Shown here: in pieces, positions 29,433 through 38,457 of the stretch
How positions within the stretch are numbered: position 1 is the stretch's first letter
Layout: each line of letters opens with the position of its first letter
Assembly (NCBI RefSeq): GCF_000176035.2
Contig: NC_015675.1
Location: 1,364,001 to 1,428,000, forward strand
Direction: 5' to 3'
DNA: 64,000 nt
Source of the DNA: Mesorhizobium opportunistum WSM2075
Lineage (GTDB): Bacteria; Pseudomonadota; Alphaproteobacteria; Rhizobiales; Rhizobiaceae
Notes under the pieces: generated by a model
Database searches by the model: none
Seen by the model: only the letters and a program-made list of their open reading frames with translations
Told to the model about the DNA's origin: nothing
Program-made: the position numbers and the translations under genes

Positions 29433-29754
29433 GAGGCACTCCCTGGCTCAGGCGATGCGAATAACGAACTGGCAGGGCGTCGGGTTGAAATCGCCGCGTC
29501 GTGCCCTAGAACAGCCAAAACTGCCATGCGCGAGAAAAGTTCCGCCCGCGCGGGCAGGCGAGCGGTATCATCCGGGCGATTTCGCAGCGGTTGCCTGGAC
29601 CATCAGGATGCTGCGAATAAGGCCCCTGCGGAGAATGCGGTTTCAGAAATCCATTGTTTTTGAAATCTCGTTCCTTATTTTTTCGACCTGCATCTGTCAT
29701 TTTCCAACCCTCACAACATGCCGGGTTGCCGGCCAAGGACGGGATCACAGAAAA
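29433..29754. other. divergent promoter region between rpoH and ABC transporter genes
   Basis: 322 bases containing the EcfG-type promoter for rpoH and, nearer the transporter, a more AT-rich stretch (29638-29705, TTTTTGAAATCTCG onwards) likely holding the transporter promoter. No coding signal. Confidence 0.6.
29519..29543 (-). promoter_or_regulatory. EcfG (general stress sigma) type promoter for rpoH
   Basis: Minus-strand GGAAC (29543-29539), 16-base spacer, AGTT (29522-29519); shifted by one it reads N17-GTTT. The alphaproteobacterial EcfG consensus is GGAAC-N16/17-CGTT. The -10 ends 87 bases from the rpoH start. Confidence 0.65.
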
Positions 29755-30528
29755 ATGAAATGGCTCAAGTCGCTCATCATTGCCGGAACGCTGCAAGCCC
29801 TGGCTGTCGCATCGGGCCATGCCGGCGCCAATCTCGACCAGATCAAGCAGGCCGGGGTCATCAAGGTCGGCACGGAAGGCACCTACGCACCCTTCACCTA
29901 TCATGACGCTTCCGGCGCGCTGGTCGGCTTCGACGTCGAAATCGCCAAGGCGATCGGCGACAAGCTCGGGGTGAAGGTCGAGTTCCTCGAGGGCAAGTGG
30001 GACGGGCTGATCGCCGGCCTCGACGTCAACCGCTACGACGCCGTCATCAACGAAGTCGGCATCACCGACGCCCGCAAGGCCAAGTATGATTTCTCCGATC
30101 CCTACATCGCCTCCAAGGCGGTGCTGATCGTGCGCGGCGACAACACCGACATCAAGACCTTCGCCGATCTCAAGGGCAAGAAGTCGGCGCAGTCGCTGAC
30201 CTCGAATTTCGGCAAGCTGGCCGAGACGAACGGCGCCGAACTGGTCGGCACCGATGGTTTCGACCAGTCGATCCAGCTGCTTTTGACCGGCCGTGCCGAC
30301 GCCACCATCAACGACAGCCTGTCGTTCCTCGACTTCAAGAAGCACAAGCCCGACGCCAATGTGAAGATCGCCGCGCAAGAGGAAAACGCCGACTATTCAG
30401 GCGTGATCGTGCGCAAGGGCGATCCCGAGCTGGTCGCCGCGATCAACAAGGCGCTGGCCGACATCAAGGCGGATGGCACCTATCAGAAGATCGCCGACAC
30501 CTATTTCGGCCAGGACGTTTCGAAGTAA
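29755..30528 (+). CDS. amino-acid ABC transporter substrate-binding protein, cystine-type
   Basis: 257 residues from ATG 29755. Signal peptide through ASGHA. Type II solute-binding fold: IKVGTEGTYAPFTYHDASGALVGFDVEIAKAIGDKLG, EGKWDGLIAGLDVNRYDAVINEVGITDARKAKYDFSDPY. The WDGLIAGLD and INxVGITxxRK elements are those of FliY/TcyA L-cystine-binding proteins, so cystine is the best guess. The next two genes are its permease and ATPase. A hairpin separates it from the permease, which would let the binding protein be made in excess. Confidence 0.9.
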   Translation: MKWLKSLIIAGTLQALAVASGHAGANLDQIKQAGVIKVGTEGTYAPFTYHDASGALVGFDVEIAKAIGDKLGVKVEFLEGKWDGLIAGLDVNRYDAVINEVGITDARKAKYDFSDPYIASKAVLIVRGDNTDIKTFADLKGKKSAQSLTSNFGKLAETNGAELVGTDGFDQSIQLLLTGRADATINDSLSFLDFKKHKPDANVKIAAQEENADYSGVIVRKGDPELVAAINKALADIKADGTYQKIADTYFGQDVSK

Positions 30529-30571
30529 GTTTTCGTGGGATGGGCCGGTTGCCGGCCCGTGCGATGCATCC

Positions 30572-30606
30572 AGCGGCGAGCCGTCTTTGACGGTTTGCCG
30601 CTTTTG
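30572..30606 (+). terminator. intra-operon hairpin/terminator after binding-protein gene
   Basis: Stem AGCGGCGAGCCGTC (30572-30585) / GACGGTTTGCCGCT (30589-30602) with a TTT loop and one or two mismatches, followed by TTTTG. Suits partial termination that reduces permease and ATPase expression. Confidence 0.65.
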
Positions 30607-30646
30607 TCGTGATATGGCTGACGTCTAGCACTCTGGAGGGTCTTTC

Positions 30647-31327
30647 GTGCCGCACTGGCTGCAACTGATGCTGGAGTCGCTGCCTTCGCTGCTCTGGGCC
30701 GCGCTGATCTTCACCGTGCCGTTGACGCTGCTGTCCTTCGTGCTGGGCCTGACGGTCGGCCTGGGCGCGGCGCTCGGCCGGCTGTTCGGACCCAAGCCGC
30801 TGGTCGCGCTCGTGCGCTTCTATGTCTGGATATTTCGCGGCACGCCGCTCCTGGTGCAGTTGTTCCTGATCTTCTATGGCCTGCCGTCGGTCGGCATATT
30901 GCTCGACGCCTTCACCGCGGCGCTGATCGGCTTCACGCTCAACATCGGCGCCTACACGTCGGAGATCATCCGCGCCGCCATCGGCTCGGTGCCGAAAGGC
31001 CAGTGGGAGGCCGCCTATTCGATCGGCATGACCTGGAGCCAGGCGATGCGGCGCACCATCCTGCCACAGGCCGGCCGGGTCGCGGTGCCGCCGCTGTCCA
31101 ACACGTTCATCTCGCTGGTCAAGGACACCTCGCTGGCAGCCGCCATCACCGTGCCGGAGATGTTCCAGGCGGCGCAGCGCATCGTCGCCACCACCTATGA
31201 GCCGCTGATCCTCTATGTCGAGGCGGCGATCCTCTATCTGGCGATGAGCTCGGTGCTGTCGGCCCTGCAGACGCGGCTGGAGGAACGGCTCAACCGCTAT
31301 GGCGGCTTCCTGGAGGCACGCTCATGA
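30647..31327 (+). CDS. amino-acid ABC transporter permease
   Basis: 226 residues; GTG start 30647 with GGAGGG upstream. Five membrane segments and the HisM/GlnP-type loop EIIRAAIGSVPKGQWEAAYSIGMTWSQAMRRTILPQAGRVAVPPLSN. FRGTPLLVQLFLIFYGLPS is also typical of polar amino-acid permeases. Ends in an ATGA overlap with the ATPase gene. Confidence 0.94.
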   Translation: MPHWLQLMLESLPSLLWAALIFTVPLTLLSFVLGLTVGLGAALGRLFGPKPLVALVRFYVWIFRGTPLLVQLFLIFYGLPSVGILLDAFTAALIGFTLNIGAYTSEIIRAAIGSVPKGQWEAAYSIGMTWSQAMRRTILPQAGRVAVPPLSNTFISLVKDTSLAAAITVPEMFQAAQRIVATTYEPLILYVEAAILYLAMSSVLSALQTRLEERLNRYGGFLEARS

Positions 31328-32091
31328 TCGGCCTTACCGACATCGAAAAGCGCTTCGGCGACAATCTGGTGCTGAAGGGTGTGACCGTCGCCATCGACGA
31401 AGGCAGCGTCACCGCGCTTGTCGGCCCTTCGGGCGGGGGAAAAAGCACGCTGCTGCGCTGTATCAACCTTCTGGAGATCCCGACATCGGGCACGGTGCGC
31501 ATCGGCGACGAAACGCTGGAATTCCGCCCGGGCGTCAAGGTGGCGACCGCCGACATCAGGCGCCTGCGCCTCCAGACCGGCATGGTGTTCCAGAATTTCC
31601 AGCTGTTCCCGCACCGCACCGCGATCGAGAATGTCATGGAAGGCCTGGTGACGGTGCTGAAATGGTCGCCGCAGAGGGCGCGCGAGCGGGCGCTGGCGCT
31701 GCTGGAGAAGGTCGGCATGGTGCACAAGGCCGATGCATGGCCGGCGACGCTGTCGGGCGGCCAGCAGCAGCGCGTGGCTATTGCCCGGGCACTGGCGCCG
31801 TCGCCGAAAGTGCTGCTCTGTGATGAGCCGACCTCGGCGCTCGATCCGGAATTGGCACAGGAGGTGGTCGACGTGCTCGGCAAGCTCGCCAGCGAAGGCA
31901 CGACCATGGTGATGGCGACGCACGACCTGCGCCTCGCCTCCAAGATCGCCCAGGAAGTGGTCTTCCTCGATGCCGGCGTCGTCGTCGAAAAGGGGCCATC
32001 CGCCGTGCTGTTCGGCAATCCGGAGCGCGAACGGACCAAGCGGTTCATCGCGACGCTGAAGCAGGAGGCGGAGAAGGAGGGCAAGGGGTGA
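31324..32091 (+). CDS. amino-acid ABC transporter ATP-binding protein
   Basis: 255 residues, start overlapping the permease stop (ATGA). Walker A GPSGGGKST, Q-loop MVFQNFQLFPHRTAIENVMEGLV, signature LSGGQQQRVAIARAL, Walker B LLCDEPTSALDPE and H-loop ATHD. Polar amino-acid class; forms the uptake system with the two preceding genes. Confidence 0.96.
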   Translation: MIGLTDIEKRFGDNLVLKGVTVAIDEGSVTALVGPSGGGKSTLLRCINLLEIPTSGTVRIGDETLEFRPGVKVATADIRRLRLQTGMVFQNFQLFPHRTAIENVMEGLVTVLKWSPQRARERALALLEKVGMVHKADAWPATLSGGQQQRVAIARALAPSPKVLLCDEPTSALDPELAQEVVDVLGKLASEGTTMVMATHDLRLASKIAQEVVFLDAGVVVEKGPSAVLFGNPERERTKRFIATLKQEAEKEGKG

Positions 32092-32103
32092 GTCTTCTAC
32101 TTC

Positions 32104-32217
32104 CCCCCTTGTGGGAGGTCGGACCCCCTTGTGGGAGGTCGGACCGAAGGTCCGGAGGGTAGGCGCTGCCCCCCACCCCGCTGCTTTGCAGCGACCCTCC
32201 CCACAAGGGGGAGGGTA
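32104..32217. repeat. compound palindromic repeat with 20-bp tandem duplication
   Basis: CCCCCTTGTGGGAGGTCGGA is present twice in tandem (32104-32123, 32124-32143), and a complementary block CCCTCCCCACAAGGGGGAGGG lies near 32196-32216, split by CCACCCCGCTGCTTTGCAGCG. The same CTCCCC..GGGGAG family occurs at 24187-24364 and inside the helicase gene near 34742-34905. Located in the convergent gap between the transporter ATPase and carD. Confidence 0.8.
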
Positions 32218-32218
32218 A

Positions 32219-32248
32219 ACAAAAAACCCGGCGCGAGGCCGGGTTTTT
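32219..32248 (-). terminator. Rho-independent terminator of carD (bidirectional)
   Basis: Stem ACCCGGC/GCCGGGT around GCGAG, with an A run on the left and a T run on the right, so it works in both directions. It lies 23 bases past the carD stop and also after the transporter operon. Confidence 0.88.
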
Positions 32249-32270
32249 CAGAACTCGAAGGTTCAAAGGC

Positions 32271-32852
32271 TCAGGCAGCTTCTTCCTGCTCGGCTTCCTC
32301 GTTGTCGGCCTTGGCGCCACGCTTAGGGCCCTTGTTGAGGTTGACCTCGATCAGACGGACGGCTTCGGTTTCCGACATGCGGTTGACGGCCGCGATCTCG
32401 CGGGCCATGCGGTCGAGCGCCGCCTCATAGAGCTGGCGTTCGGAATAGGACTGCTCCGGCTGATTGTCGGCACGGTAGAGGTCGCGCACGACTTCGGAGA
32501 TCGAGATCAGGTCGCCCGAATTGATCTTGGCATCATATTCCTGGGCGCGGCGCGACCACATGGTGCGCTTGACGCGGGCACGGCCCTGGACGACCTTCAG
32601 TGCGCGCTCGACATAATCCTCTTCGGACAGCTTGCGCATGCCGATGGAGGTCGCCTTGGCGACCGGCACCTTCAGGCGCATCTTGTCCTTCTGGAAGTCG
32701 ATGACGAACAGTTCCAGCTTGTGACCGGCCACTTCCTGCTCGTCGATCGACACGATCTGGCCGACGCCGTGCGCCGGATAGACAATGTACTCACCGGTCT
32801 TGAAACCATGACGCGCGCCGGTGGACTTCTTCTGCGGGGTGATCGTAGCCAT
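32271..32852 (-). CDS. carD: CarD-family transcriptional regulator
   Basis: 193 residues. The N-terminal RNA-polymerase-interacting Tudor-like domain includes HGFKTGEYIVYPAHGVGQIVSIDEQEVAGHKLELFVIDF. The C-terminal helical part includes KLSEEDYVERALKVVQGRARVKRTMWSRRAQEYDAKINSGD with conserved Trp, and an acidic tail. CarD binds the polymerase beta subunit and stabilises open complexes at many promoters, including rRNA promoters. Gene order SUV3 helicase-S4-fdxA-carD is common in Rhizobiales. Confidence 0.95.
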   Translation of the reverse strand: MATITPQKKSTGARHGFKTGEYIVYPAHGVGQIVSIDEQEVAGHKLELFVIDFQKDKMRLKVPVAKATSIGMRKLSEEDYVERALKVVQGRARVKRTMWSRRAQEYDAKINSGDLISISEVVRDLYRADNQPEQSYSERQLYEAALDRMAREIAAVNRMSETEAVRLIEVNLNKGPKRGAKADNEEAEQEEAA

Positions 32853-33221
32853 TACGCCGTGAACTCCTTGTTGTGGTGCCGGCGTCCTGCCGGCCCGAAC
32901 TCGTGCGATCGGGGGACCCGATCCTTAGCCGCACAACAGATGAACCCATCGGAAAAGCCGGACCGGCAAACCGCACAGATTGCGACCGCCTGGCCCAGAT
33001 CGCTCTGGTCCGGAATGGGATTTTCACCTTTCAGTGATTTGGGGCGTCTGCGCCATAAATCGACGTTGTGTCACCGGCATGTTTGGCTGATGTAACACAA
33101 AAAGTCGGAAGAATCAAGGTTTTGCTGCGTCAGCGAAGGCCACAGGTCCGTGCCGCCTGTCAAGACGCTCAATGCAGCATGGCTCTTACCTTGCGTAATA
33201 CCGGCCTTCGCGACCGGGTTG
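32853..33221. other. gene-free region between fdxA and carD
   Basis: 369 bases containing the carD promoter. Less GC-rich around 33040-33130. I find no ORF with coding character, RNA motif or repeat. Confidence 0.6.
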
Positions 33222-33560
<339 letters not shown>

Positions 33561-33827
33561 CGGTCGGCTCCGGGACGTCCCAGCTCTATTGGGCCAGTTT
33601 TGTTGGGCTTTTTCCGTGAGGTAACGCCTTTGTCCGTCGCTTGCAAGGGCAGCCATGCCCAGCGGCATCGGCGTTTCCGGAATGAAATTCCAGCACGCGG
33701 GTGCGACAGGGGCATTTGGTGTCCTGTTTGCCGGGGTCGGTTTCCGTCTGGCGTCTGTCGCTGTCCCAAATCGCCAACCGCGTCTTTGGCCACAAACCTC
33801 TTGGCCGATCCTCTTGGGCGACAAGCC

Positions 33828-34214
33828 TCAATCTTCGCCGAGCAAGCGGTCGGTCTGGCGGCGCTCCCGTTTGGTCGGGCGGCCGCTGCCAGCCTCGCGC
33901 AGCGCCGGGATGGCATCGGGCAGGGTGTCGGCCTTCGGTGTGGGCGGCGGCGACATGTCCTCGTAGAGGGTACGGGCCTCCTCGGCCGGGCCGCGCCGCA
34001 CACCGGCGCCGAGCACCTTCCAGACGAAAATGCGCCGGTCGAGCGTGATGGTCAGCACGTCGCCCGGCTTGACCAGATCCGAGGCCTGCGCTGCTTTGTC
34101 GCGATTGATGCGCACGCGGCCGGCGACCACCAGCTTCGCCGCCAGCGAGCGCGATTTCACGGCGCGCGAGAAGAACAGCCATTTGTCAATGCGCTGGCGG
34201 CCTTCAGCAACCAT
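33828..34214 (-). CDS. S4-domain RNA-binding protein (HslR/Hsp15-like)
   Basis: 128 residues. S4 domain at about 7-65: QRIDKWLFFSRAVKSRSLAAKLVVAGRVRINRDKAAQ, followed by VKPGDVLTITLDRRIFVWKVLG. A basic tail (RPTKRERRQTDRLL) suggests rRNA binding. E. coli Hsp15 binds stalled 50S-peptidyl-tRNA complexes; whether this protein does is inferred. The helicase gene ends 28 bases upstream on the same strand, so they are probably co-transcribed. Confidence 0.9.
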   Translation of the reverse strand: MVAEGRQRIDKWLFFSRAVKSRSLAAKLVVAGRVRINRDKAAQASDLVKPGDVLTITLDRRIFVWKVLGAGVRRGPAEEARTLYEDMSPPPTPKADTLPDAIPALREAGSGRPTKRERRQTDRLLGED

Positions 34215-34241
34215 CGAAGCGCGATCTCTTGGTCGAGGGGC

Positions 34242-37200
34242 CTACTTCTTCAGCTGGTCGCGCAAGGCGGCGAGCTTGGCGAAGGGTGAGTCCGGATCGA
34301 AGCGGACCGGGCGTTCCTCGCGCGGCTTCGGCTGGAAAACGGGCTTTGCGCCCCCTTGATCGGGGCGACCGCCCTTGCCTTCCGGCCTGCCGCCCTTCCA
34401 GTCGGGCCGGCCTTCACGGCGTTCGGGACGTTCGCCTTGCGGGCGGCCGTCGCGGCGCTGTTCGCCTTCGCCCTGCGGCTTGGGCTTGAATTTCGAACGG
34501 TCGAAGCGCGGCTTGCCGGCGCCGTCGCGGCGGCCTTCATGGGCCGGGCGCTCGCCTGGCGTGCCCGTTGCCTGGACGCCGACGGCATCGGTCGGTGTAT
34601 TGCCTCGGCCGCGCGCCTGGCCGTTGCGCTGGCGATTGTTGCGGCCCTCCTGGTGACGGGGGCGCTGGTCGAAACGGCCCTGGCGCCACAGCAGGATCGG
34701 CTTGGGCGCTTCGGCTTCGGCGGCGGGCTCACTGGCCTCACTCTCCCCCTCGTGGGGAGGGTCGGCGCGCAGCGCCGGGGTGGGGGCCGCGTTAGTACCG
34801 TCAGCAACTGCGTCACTGGCTTCATCAGCACGACGTGCATCGTCGGCGCCATCACCCGCGTCGCTTCGCGCCGCGACCTCCCCCATCGAGGGGGAGGTGG
34901 GGGCGTCGGCGCCTTCTGTGGCAGTGACGTTGGCGACAACTTCTGCAACAGCCGGAGTTTCTTCCACGATTTCTGCGGGAGTTGCGACTTGCTCTTCCGT
35001 GACAGGCTCTGACGCTGTTTCCGCAATGGCTGAGGTTCCGATTGTAGCTTCAACAGCCGTTTCCGCGATGGCTTCGGCCGGAGCTTCGACCGCCGCCTCG
35101 GCGGCAGCCGGCTCGGAACCTTCGACCGCGGCTTCGGCGGCAGCATCCGTTGCGGCGGCTTCGGCTGCCGTGGCCTGTTCGGCGCGTGCCGCCTCTTCCG
35201 CCGCGAGCTTGGCGGCTGCCGCTTCGCGCGCGGCATTGTCCTGCGCCTCCAGCCGTGCCTTGACCTCGGCCGCCGGCTTCGGCTCGGCGCGGTAGCCGAG
35301 GCCCTTCAATATCTCTTCCATGTCGTCGGCGGTGGCGCCGAGGATCGACATCATCGGCGGCGTCACCATGAAGGACTGGCCGTCATAGGCGCCGTCCGGC
35401 CGCTGGCCAAGGCCGGGCTTCCAGTTGGTCGCCGGGCGGATCAGGTCGGCCAGCCGCTCCAGAATATCGATGCGCACGGCACGGCGGCCAAGATTGCGGT
35501 AGCCGGCAAGCTTGTAGAAGGCCTTGTCGAAGGCCGGATCGATGACCACCGAGGTGCGGCCCGATGCCAGCGCGTGGACCACGTCGCCAAAGCCGGGCTT
35601 GTCCTTGCCGTCGTTCTTCAGCGCCCACAGCAAGGTCACCAGTCCAGCCGGTGCCGGCTTGATCAGCGCCGGCACGAAGACATGGTAGGCGCCGAAGCGG
35701 ACGCCAAGCCGGCGCAGTGCCGCACGGCCTTCCTGGTCGAGCGACTTCATCTCCTCGGCGATGTCGCGGCGGTTGATGAGGCCGAAATTCTCGACGAGCT
35801 GGAAGGCGATGCCACGGCCGATGCCGGAAATCTGGTCGGCATTCTTCAGGTCGACCAGTGGCTTCAGCAGCGTTTCGATCTGGAAATTGACGAAGCGTTC
35901 GGCACGCGCGGCGACCTTGTCGCGCGCCGGGCCGGTCAACTGTTCGTCGGCCAGCAGCACCAGGCGCGGCTTCAGTGCGTCCTCGCCTGAAACCAGCGTG
36001 CCGATCGGTGCGCCGATCCAGCGCAGCGTGCCGTCCGAACCAAGCGCAAGGTCGCCATTGGCGCAGGCGCCGAAGCGTTCGGCGCGTGCCTCGAATTCGG
36101 CGGCCAGCGCCTTTTGCGCGGCCGTGCGCACGGCCTTGGCGTCTTCGCCGCCGGCCGTCTGGTCGGCTGTGAAGCGGAACCCTTGCAGCTCGCCGACATG
36201 ATGGCCTTCGACAAGGACGGTTCCGGTAGGACTGATTTCGGCTTCAGGCATGGTATTTTCTCTAAGGCGCCGCATGAGGACGGAAGTCCTGCGGTCTACG
36301 AAGCGTTTCGTCAACCGCTCATGCAGCGCATCCGACAATCTGTCTTCGATTTCGCGCGTCTTTTCCTGCCAGTGTGCCTGATCGGCCAGCCAGCCTGGCC
36401 GGTTCGACACGAATGTCCAGGTGCGGATCTGGGCAATGCGGTGCGACAGCGTGTCGATGTCGCCCTCGGTGGTGTCGGCGCGGCGCACCTGCTCGGCCAT
36501 GTAATTCTCGTCGACATGGCCGTGCCGGGCAAGGTCCATGTAGATCGAGGCGATGAGGTCGGCATGCTGGGCCGGGGCGATCTTGCGGTAGTCGGGGAGT
36601 GCGCAGGCTTCCCACAGCAGCGCCACGCGCCTGGCATCGGTGGCCAGCGCGCGGATGTCGCCGTCGCGCGACAGATATTCGAGCGCCTGTGCGTCGACCG
36701 CCGGCAGCGCGCGCGTCAAACCCTCGACCGGAGCGTTGGTCTCGATCGAGCGCTTCAGCGCGTCGAGGCTGGCGAAGTCGAAACGCGCGGTGCGCCACTG
36801 CAGCACCTTCACCGGATCGAAGTCGTGGCCCTCGATCTTCTTGACCAGCTCTTCGTCGAGCGGATCGACCTGGCCGGTGACGCCAAAGGTGCCGTCGCGC
36901 AGATGCCGGCCGGCGCGGCCGGCGATCTGGCCAAGCTCGGCCGCCGTCAGATTGCGGTACTGGTAGCCGTCGAACTTGCGGTTCTGGGCAAAGGCGACAT
37001 GGTCGAGATCGAGGTTGAGACCCATGCCGATGGCATCGGTGGCGACGAGATAGTCGACATCGCCCGACTGGAACAGCGCCACCTGCGCGTTGCGGGTGCG
37101 CGGCGACAGCGCGCCGAGCACGACGGCGGCACCACCCTGCTGGCGGCGGATCAACTCGGCGATGGCATAGACCTCATCGGCGGAGAAGGCGACGATCGCG

Positions 37201-37730
37201 GTGCGACGCGGCAGCCGGGTCAGCTTCTTGGAGCCGGCATAGGCGAGATGCGACAGCCGCGGCCGGGTCACAACGGAAACGCCCTTCAGCAGCCGCTGCA
37301 AGATGCCATGCATGGTGGCCGCACCCAAGAGCAATGTCTCCTGGCGGCCGCGCAGATGCAGGATGCGATCGGTGAAGATGTGGCCACGCTCGAGATCGCC
37401 GGCCAGTTGCACCTCATCTATGGCGACGAAGGCGGCATCGGTCTCGCGCGGCATGGCCTCGACGGTGCAGACGGAATATTTCGCGCCTTTCGGCTGGATC
37501 TTCTCCTCGCCGGTGATCAGCGCCACCTTGTGGGCTCCGACCTTTTCGCAAACGCGGGTGTAGACCTCCCGCGCCAGCAGCCGGAGCGGCAGGCCGATGA
37601 TGCCGGTCTCGTGCGCCACCATGCGCTCGATGGCGAGATGGGTCTTGCCGGTGTTGGTCGGCCCAAGCACGGCGGTCACGTCGCGGCCCGACAGGATCAG
37701 CGGCTCGGTGTGTTTCGGCTGGATGTTCAT
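34242..37730 (-). CDS. SUV3-type DEAD/DEAH-like RNA helicase with long C-terminal extension
   Basis: 1162 residues. Helicase core at the N-terminus: Walker A GPTNTGKTH, motif II DEVQ (AFVAIDEVQLAGD), and the SUV3-specific AIGMGLNLDLDHVAFAQNRKFDG, followed by QIAGRAGRH (motif VI). Core and SUV3-C region end near residue 870. Mitochondrial SUV3 works with polynucleotide phosphorylase in RNA decay; the bacterial homologue may act similarly. After about residue 880 comes an Ala/Glu-rich low-complexity region containing translated palindromic repeats (34735-34905), then an Arg/Gly-rich basic tail typical of RNA-binding extensions. Confidence 0.93.
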   Translation of the reverse strand: MNIQPKHTEPLILSGRDVTAVLGPTNTGKTHLAIERMVAHETGIIGLPLRLLAREVYTRVCEKVGAHKVALITGEEKIQPKGAKYSVCTVEAMPRETDAAFVAIDEVQLAGDLERGHIFTDRILHLRGRQETLLLGAATMHGILQRLLKGVSVVTRPRLSHLAYAGSKKLTRLPRRTAIVAFSADEVYAIAELIRRQQGGAAVVLGALSPRTRNAQVALFQSGDVDYLVATDAIGMGLNLDLDHVAFAQNRKFDGYQYRNLTAAELGQIAGRAGRHLRDGTFGVTGQVDPLDEELVKKIEGHDFDPVKVLQWRTARFDFASLDALKRSIETNAPVEGLTRALPAVDAQALEYLSRDGDIRALATDARRVALLWEACALPDYRKIAPAQHADLIASIYMDLARHGHVDENYMAEQVRRADTTEGDIDTLSHRIAQIRTWTFVSNRPGWLADQAHWQEKTREIEDRLSDALHERLTKRFVDRRTSVLMRRLRENTMPEAEISPTGTVLVEGHHVGELQGFRFTADQTAGGEDAKAVRTAAQKALAAEFEARAERFGACANGDLALGSDGTLRWIGAPIGTLVSGEDALKPRLVLLADEQLTGPARDKVAARAERFVNFQIETLLKPLVDLKNADQISGIGRGIAFQLVENFGLINRRDIAEEMKSLDQEGRAALRRLGVRFGAYHVFVPALIKPAPAGLVTLLWALKNDGKDKPGFGDVVHALASGRTSVVIDPAFDKAFYKLAGYRNLGRRAVRIDILERLADLIRPATNWKPGLGQRPDGAYDGQSFMVTPPMMSILGATADDMEEILKGLGYRAEPKPAAEVKARLEAQDNAAREAAAAKLAAEEAARAEQATAAEAAATDAAAEAAVEGSEPAAAEAAVEAPAEAIAETAVEATIGTSAIAETASEPVTEEQVATPAEIVEETPAVAEVVANVTATEGADAPTSPSMGEVAARSDAGDGADDARRADEASDAVADGTNAAPTPALRADPPHEGESEASEPAAEAEAPKPILLWRQGRFDQRPRHQEGRNNRQRNGQARGRGNTPTDAVGVQATGTPGERPAHEGRRDGAGKPRFDRSKFKPKPQGEGEQRRDGRPQGERPERREGRPDWKGGRPEGKGGRPDQGGAKPVFQPKPREERPVRFDPDSPFAKLAALRDQLKK
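34738..34905. repeat. palindromic repeat copies inside helicase coding sequence
   Basis: Two copies of the CTCCCC..GGGGAGG repeat family sit in-frame in the gene: 34741-34786 (CTCTCCCCCTCGTGGGGAGG, then GTCGGCGCGCAGCGCCGGGG) and 34876-34905 (CCTCCCCCATCGAGGGGGAG then GTGGGG). On the minus strand they are translated as APTSPSMGEVAAR and PTPALRADPPHEGE. The same unit is intergenic at 32104-32217. Confidence 0.85.
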
Positions 37731-38457
37731 CGGCTCGGAAATAGGGCTTTCTGGCCTCTCATTGTCGGGAGCGTGCCCTGGACGGCGCGTATGACAGGCG
37801 ACACATAGGGATTTCGGGCGCGAAGCGAAAGCGGAATGTTCCGCCGTCGGTTCGAAGGCGCGTTTGTCAAGCTCCCGATCGGTGGCGGATTAAGAGTTGG
37901 AACGAGTCTGGAACGAATCAGCGACGAATCGCTGACTCCGTCAGATTCAGCTTTTGTTCACGGCTACATATGGATTTTGTGACGATGAGTCTCACCACAT
38001 GCTGAATCGTTGAACTGGCCCGTTTTATGCTAGGTGGCCCCCATCGTTAATCTTTGCCGGCAAATGAGGAAGGTGGCCCGATCCGCCTCGCCCAAGATTA
38101 TGAAATTGTTAATCTTTCTGAATTGACCGTTAAAGCATTGCAGAAGATTTCAGGCCGTTAATGTTAACTTCCGCTCAAAGCCGGAACGAATCGGCGACAA
38201 AACAGCGCCAACGATATTTTCCCCTTTTGTTCTCCCAATATCTTGTGTTGTGAACAGCTTATCCACCGAGAATCCACAGGTCTGGCGACCGGTTTTGCAC
38301 AGATACCGCTGCGGCCATTAACCTTTGCGTGCCGGATTGGATCATCGCGCTGGAACGAGGCATTCTGCTGCGATCAGCATATCAACGAAAAAACGGAGCG
38401 GTTTCCCGGTCCGCCCAGTTTCTCGTTGTCCCAGCTTGTCTCGCTGAAACCATCGCC
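37731..38457. other. long AT-richer intergenic region with DnaA-box-like and repeated motifs
   Basis: 727 bases without a credible gene. It holds GTTAATCTTT twice and ATTAACCTTT once, three copies of GGAACGARTC (37899, 37910, 38183, the last two extending to GGAACGAATCRGCGACRAA), a TCAGCGA/TCGCTGA hairpin at 37918-37935, and near 38248-38278 the run TTGTGAACAGCTTATCCAC followed by GAATCCACA. The last resembles DnaA boxes (TTATNCACA) in opposite orientations. It must include the helicase promoter. Confidence 0.55.

Noticed and set aside
36114..37808. 564-codon plus-strand frame opposite the helicase
   Set aside because: No motif; codon bias explained by the minus-strand helicase.
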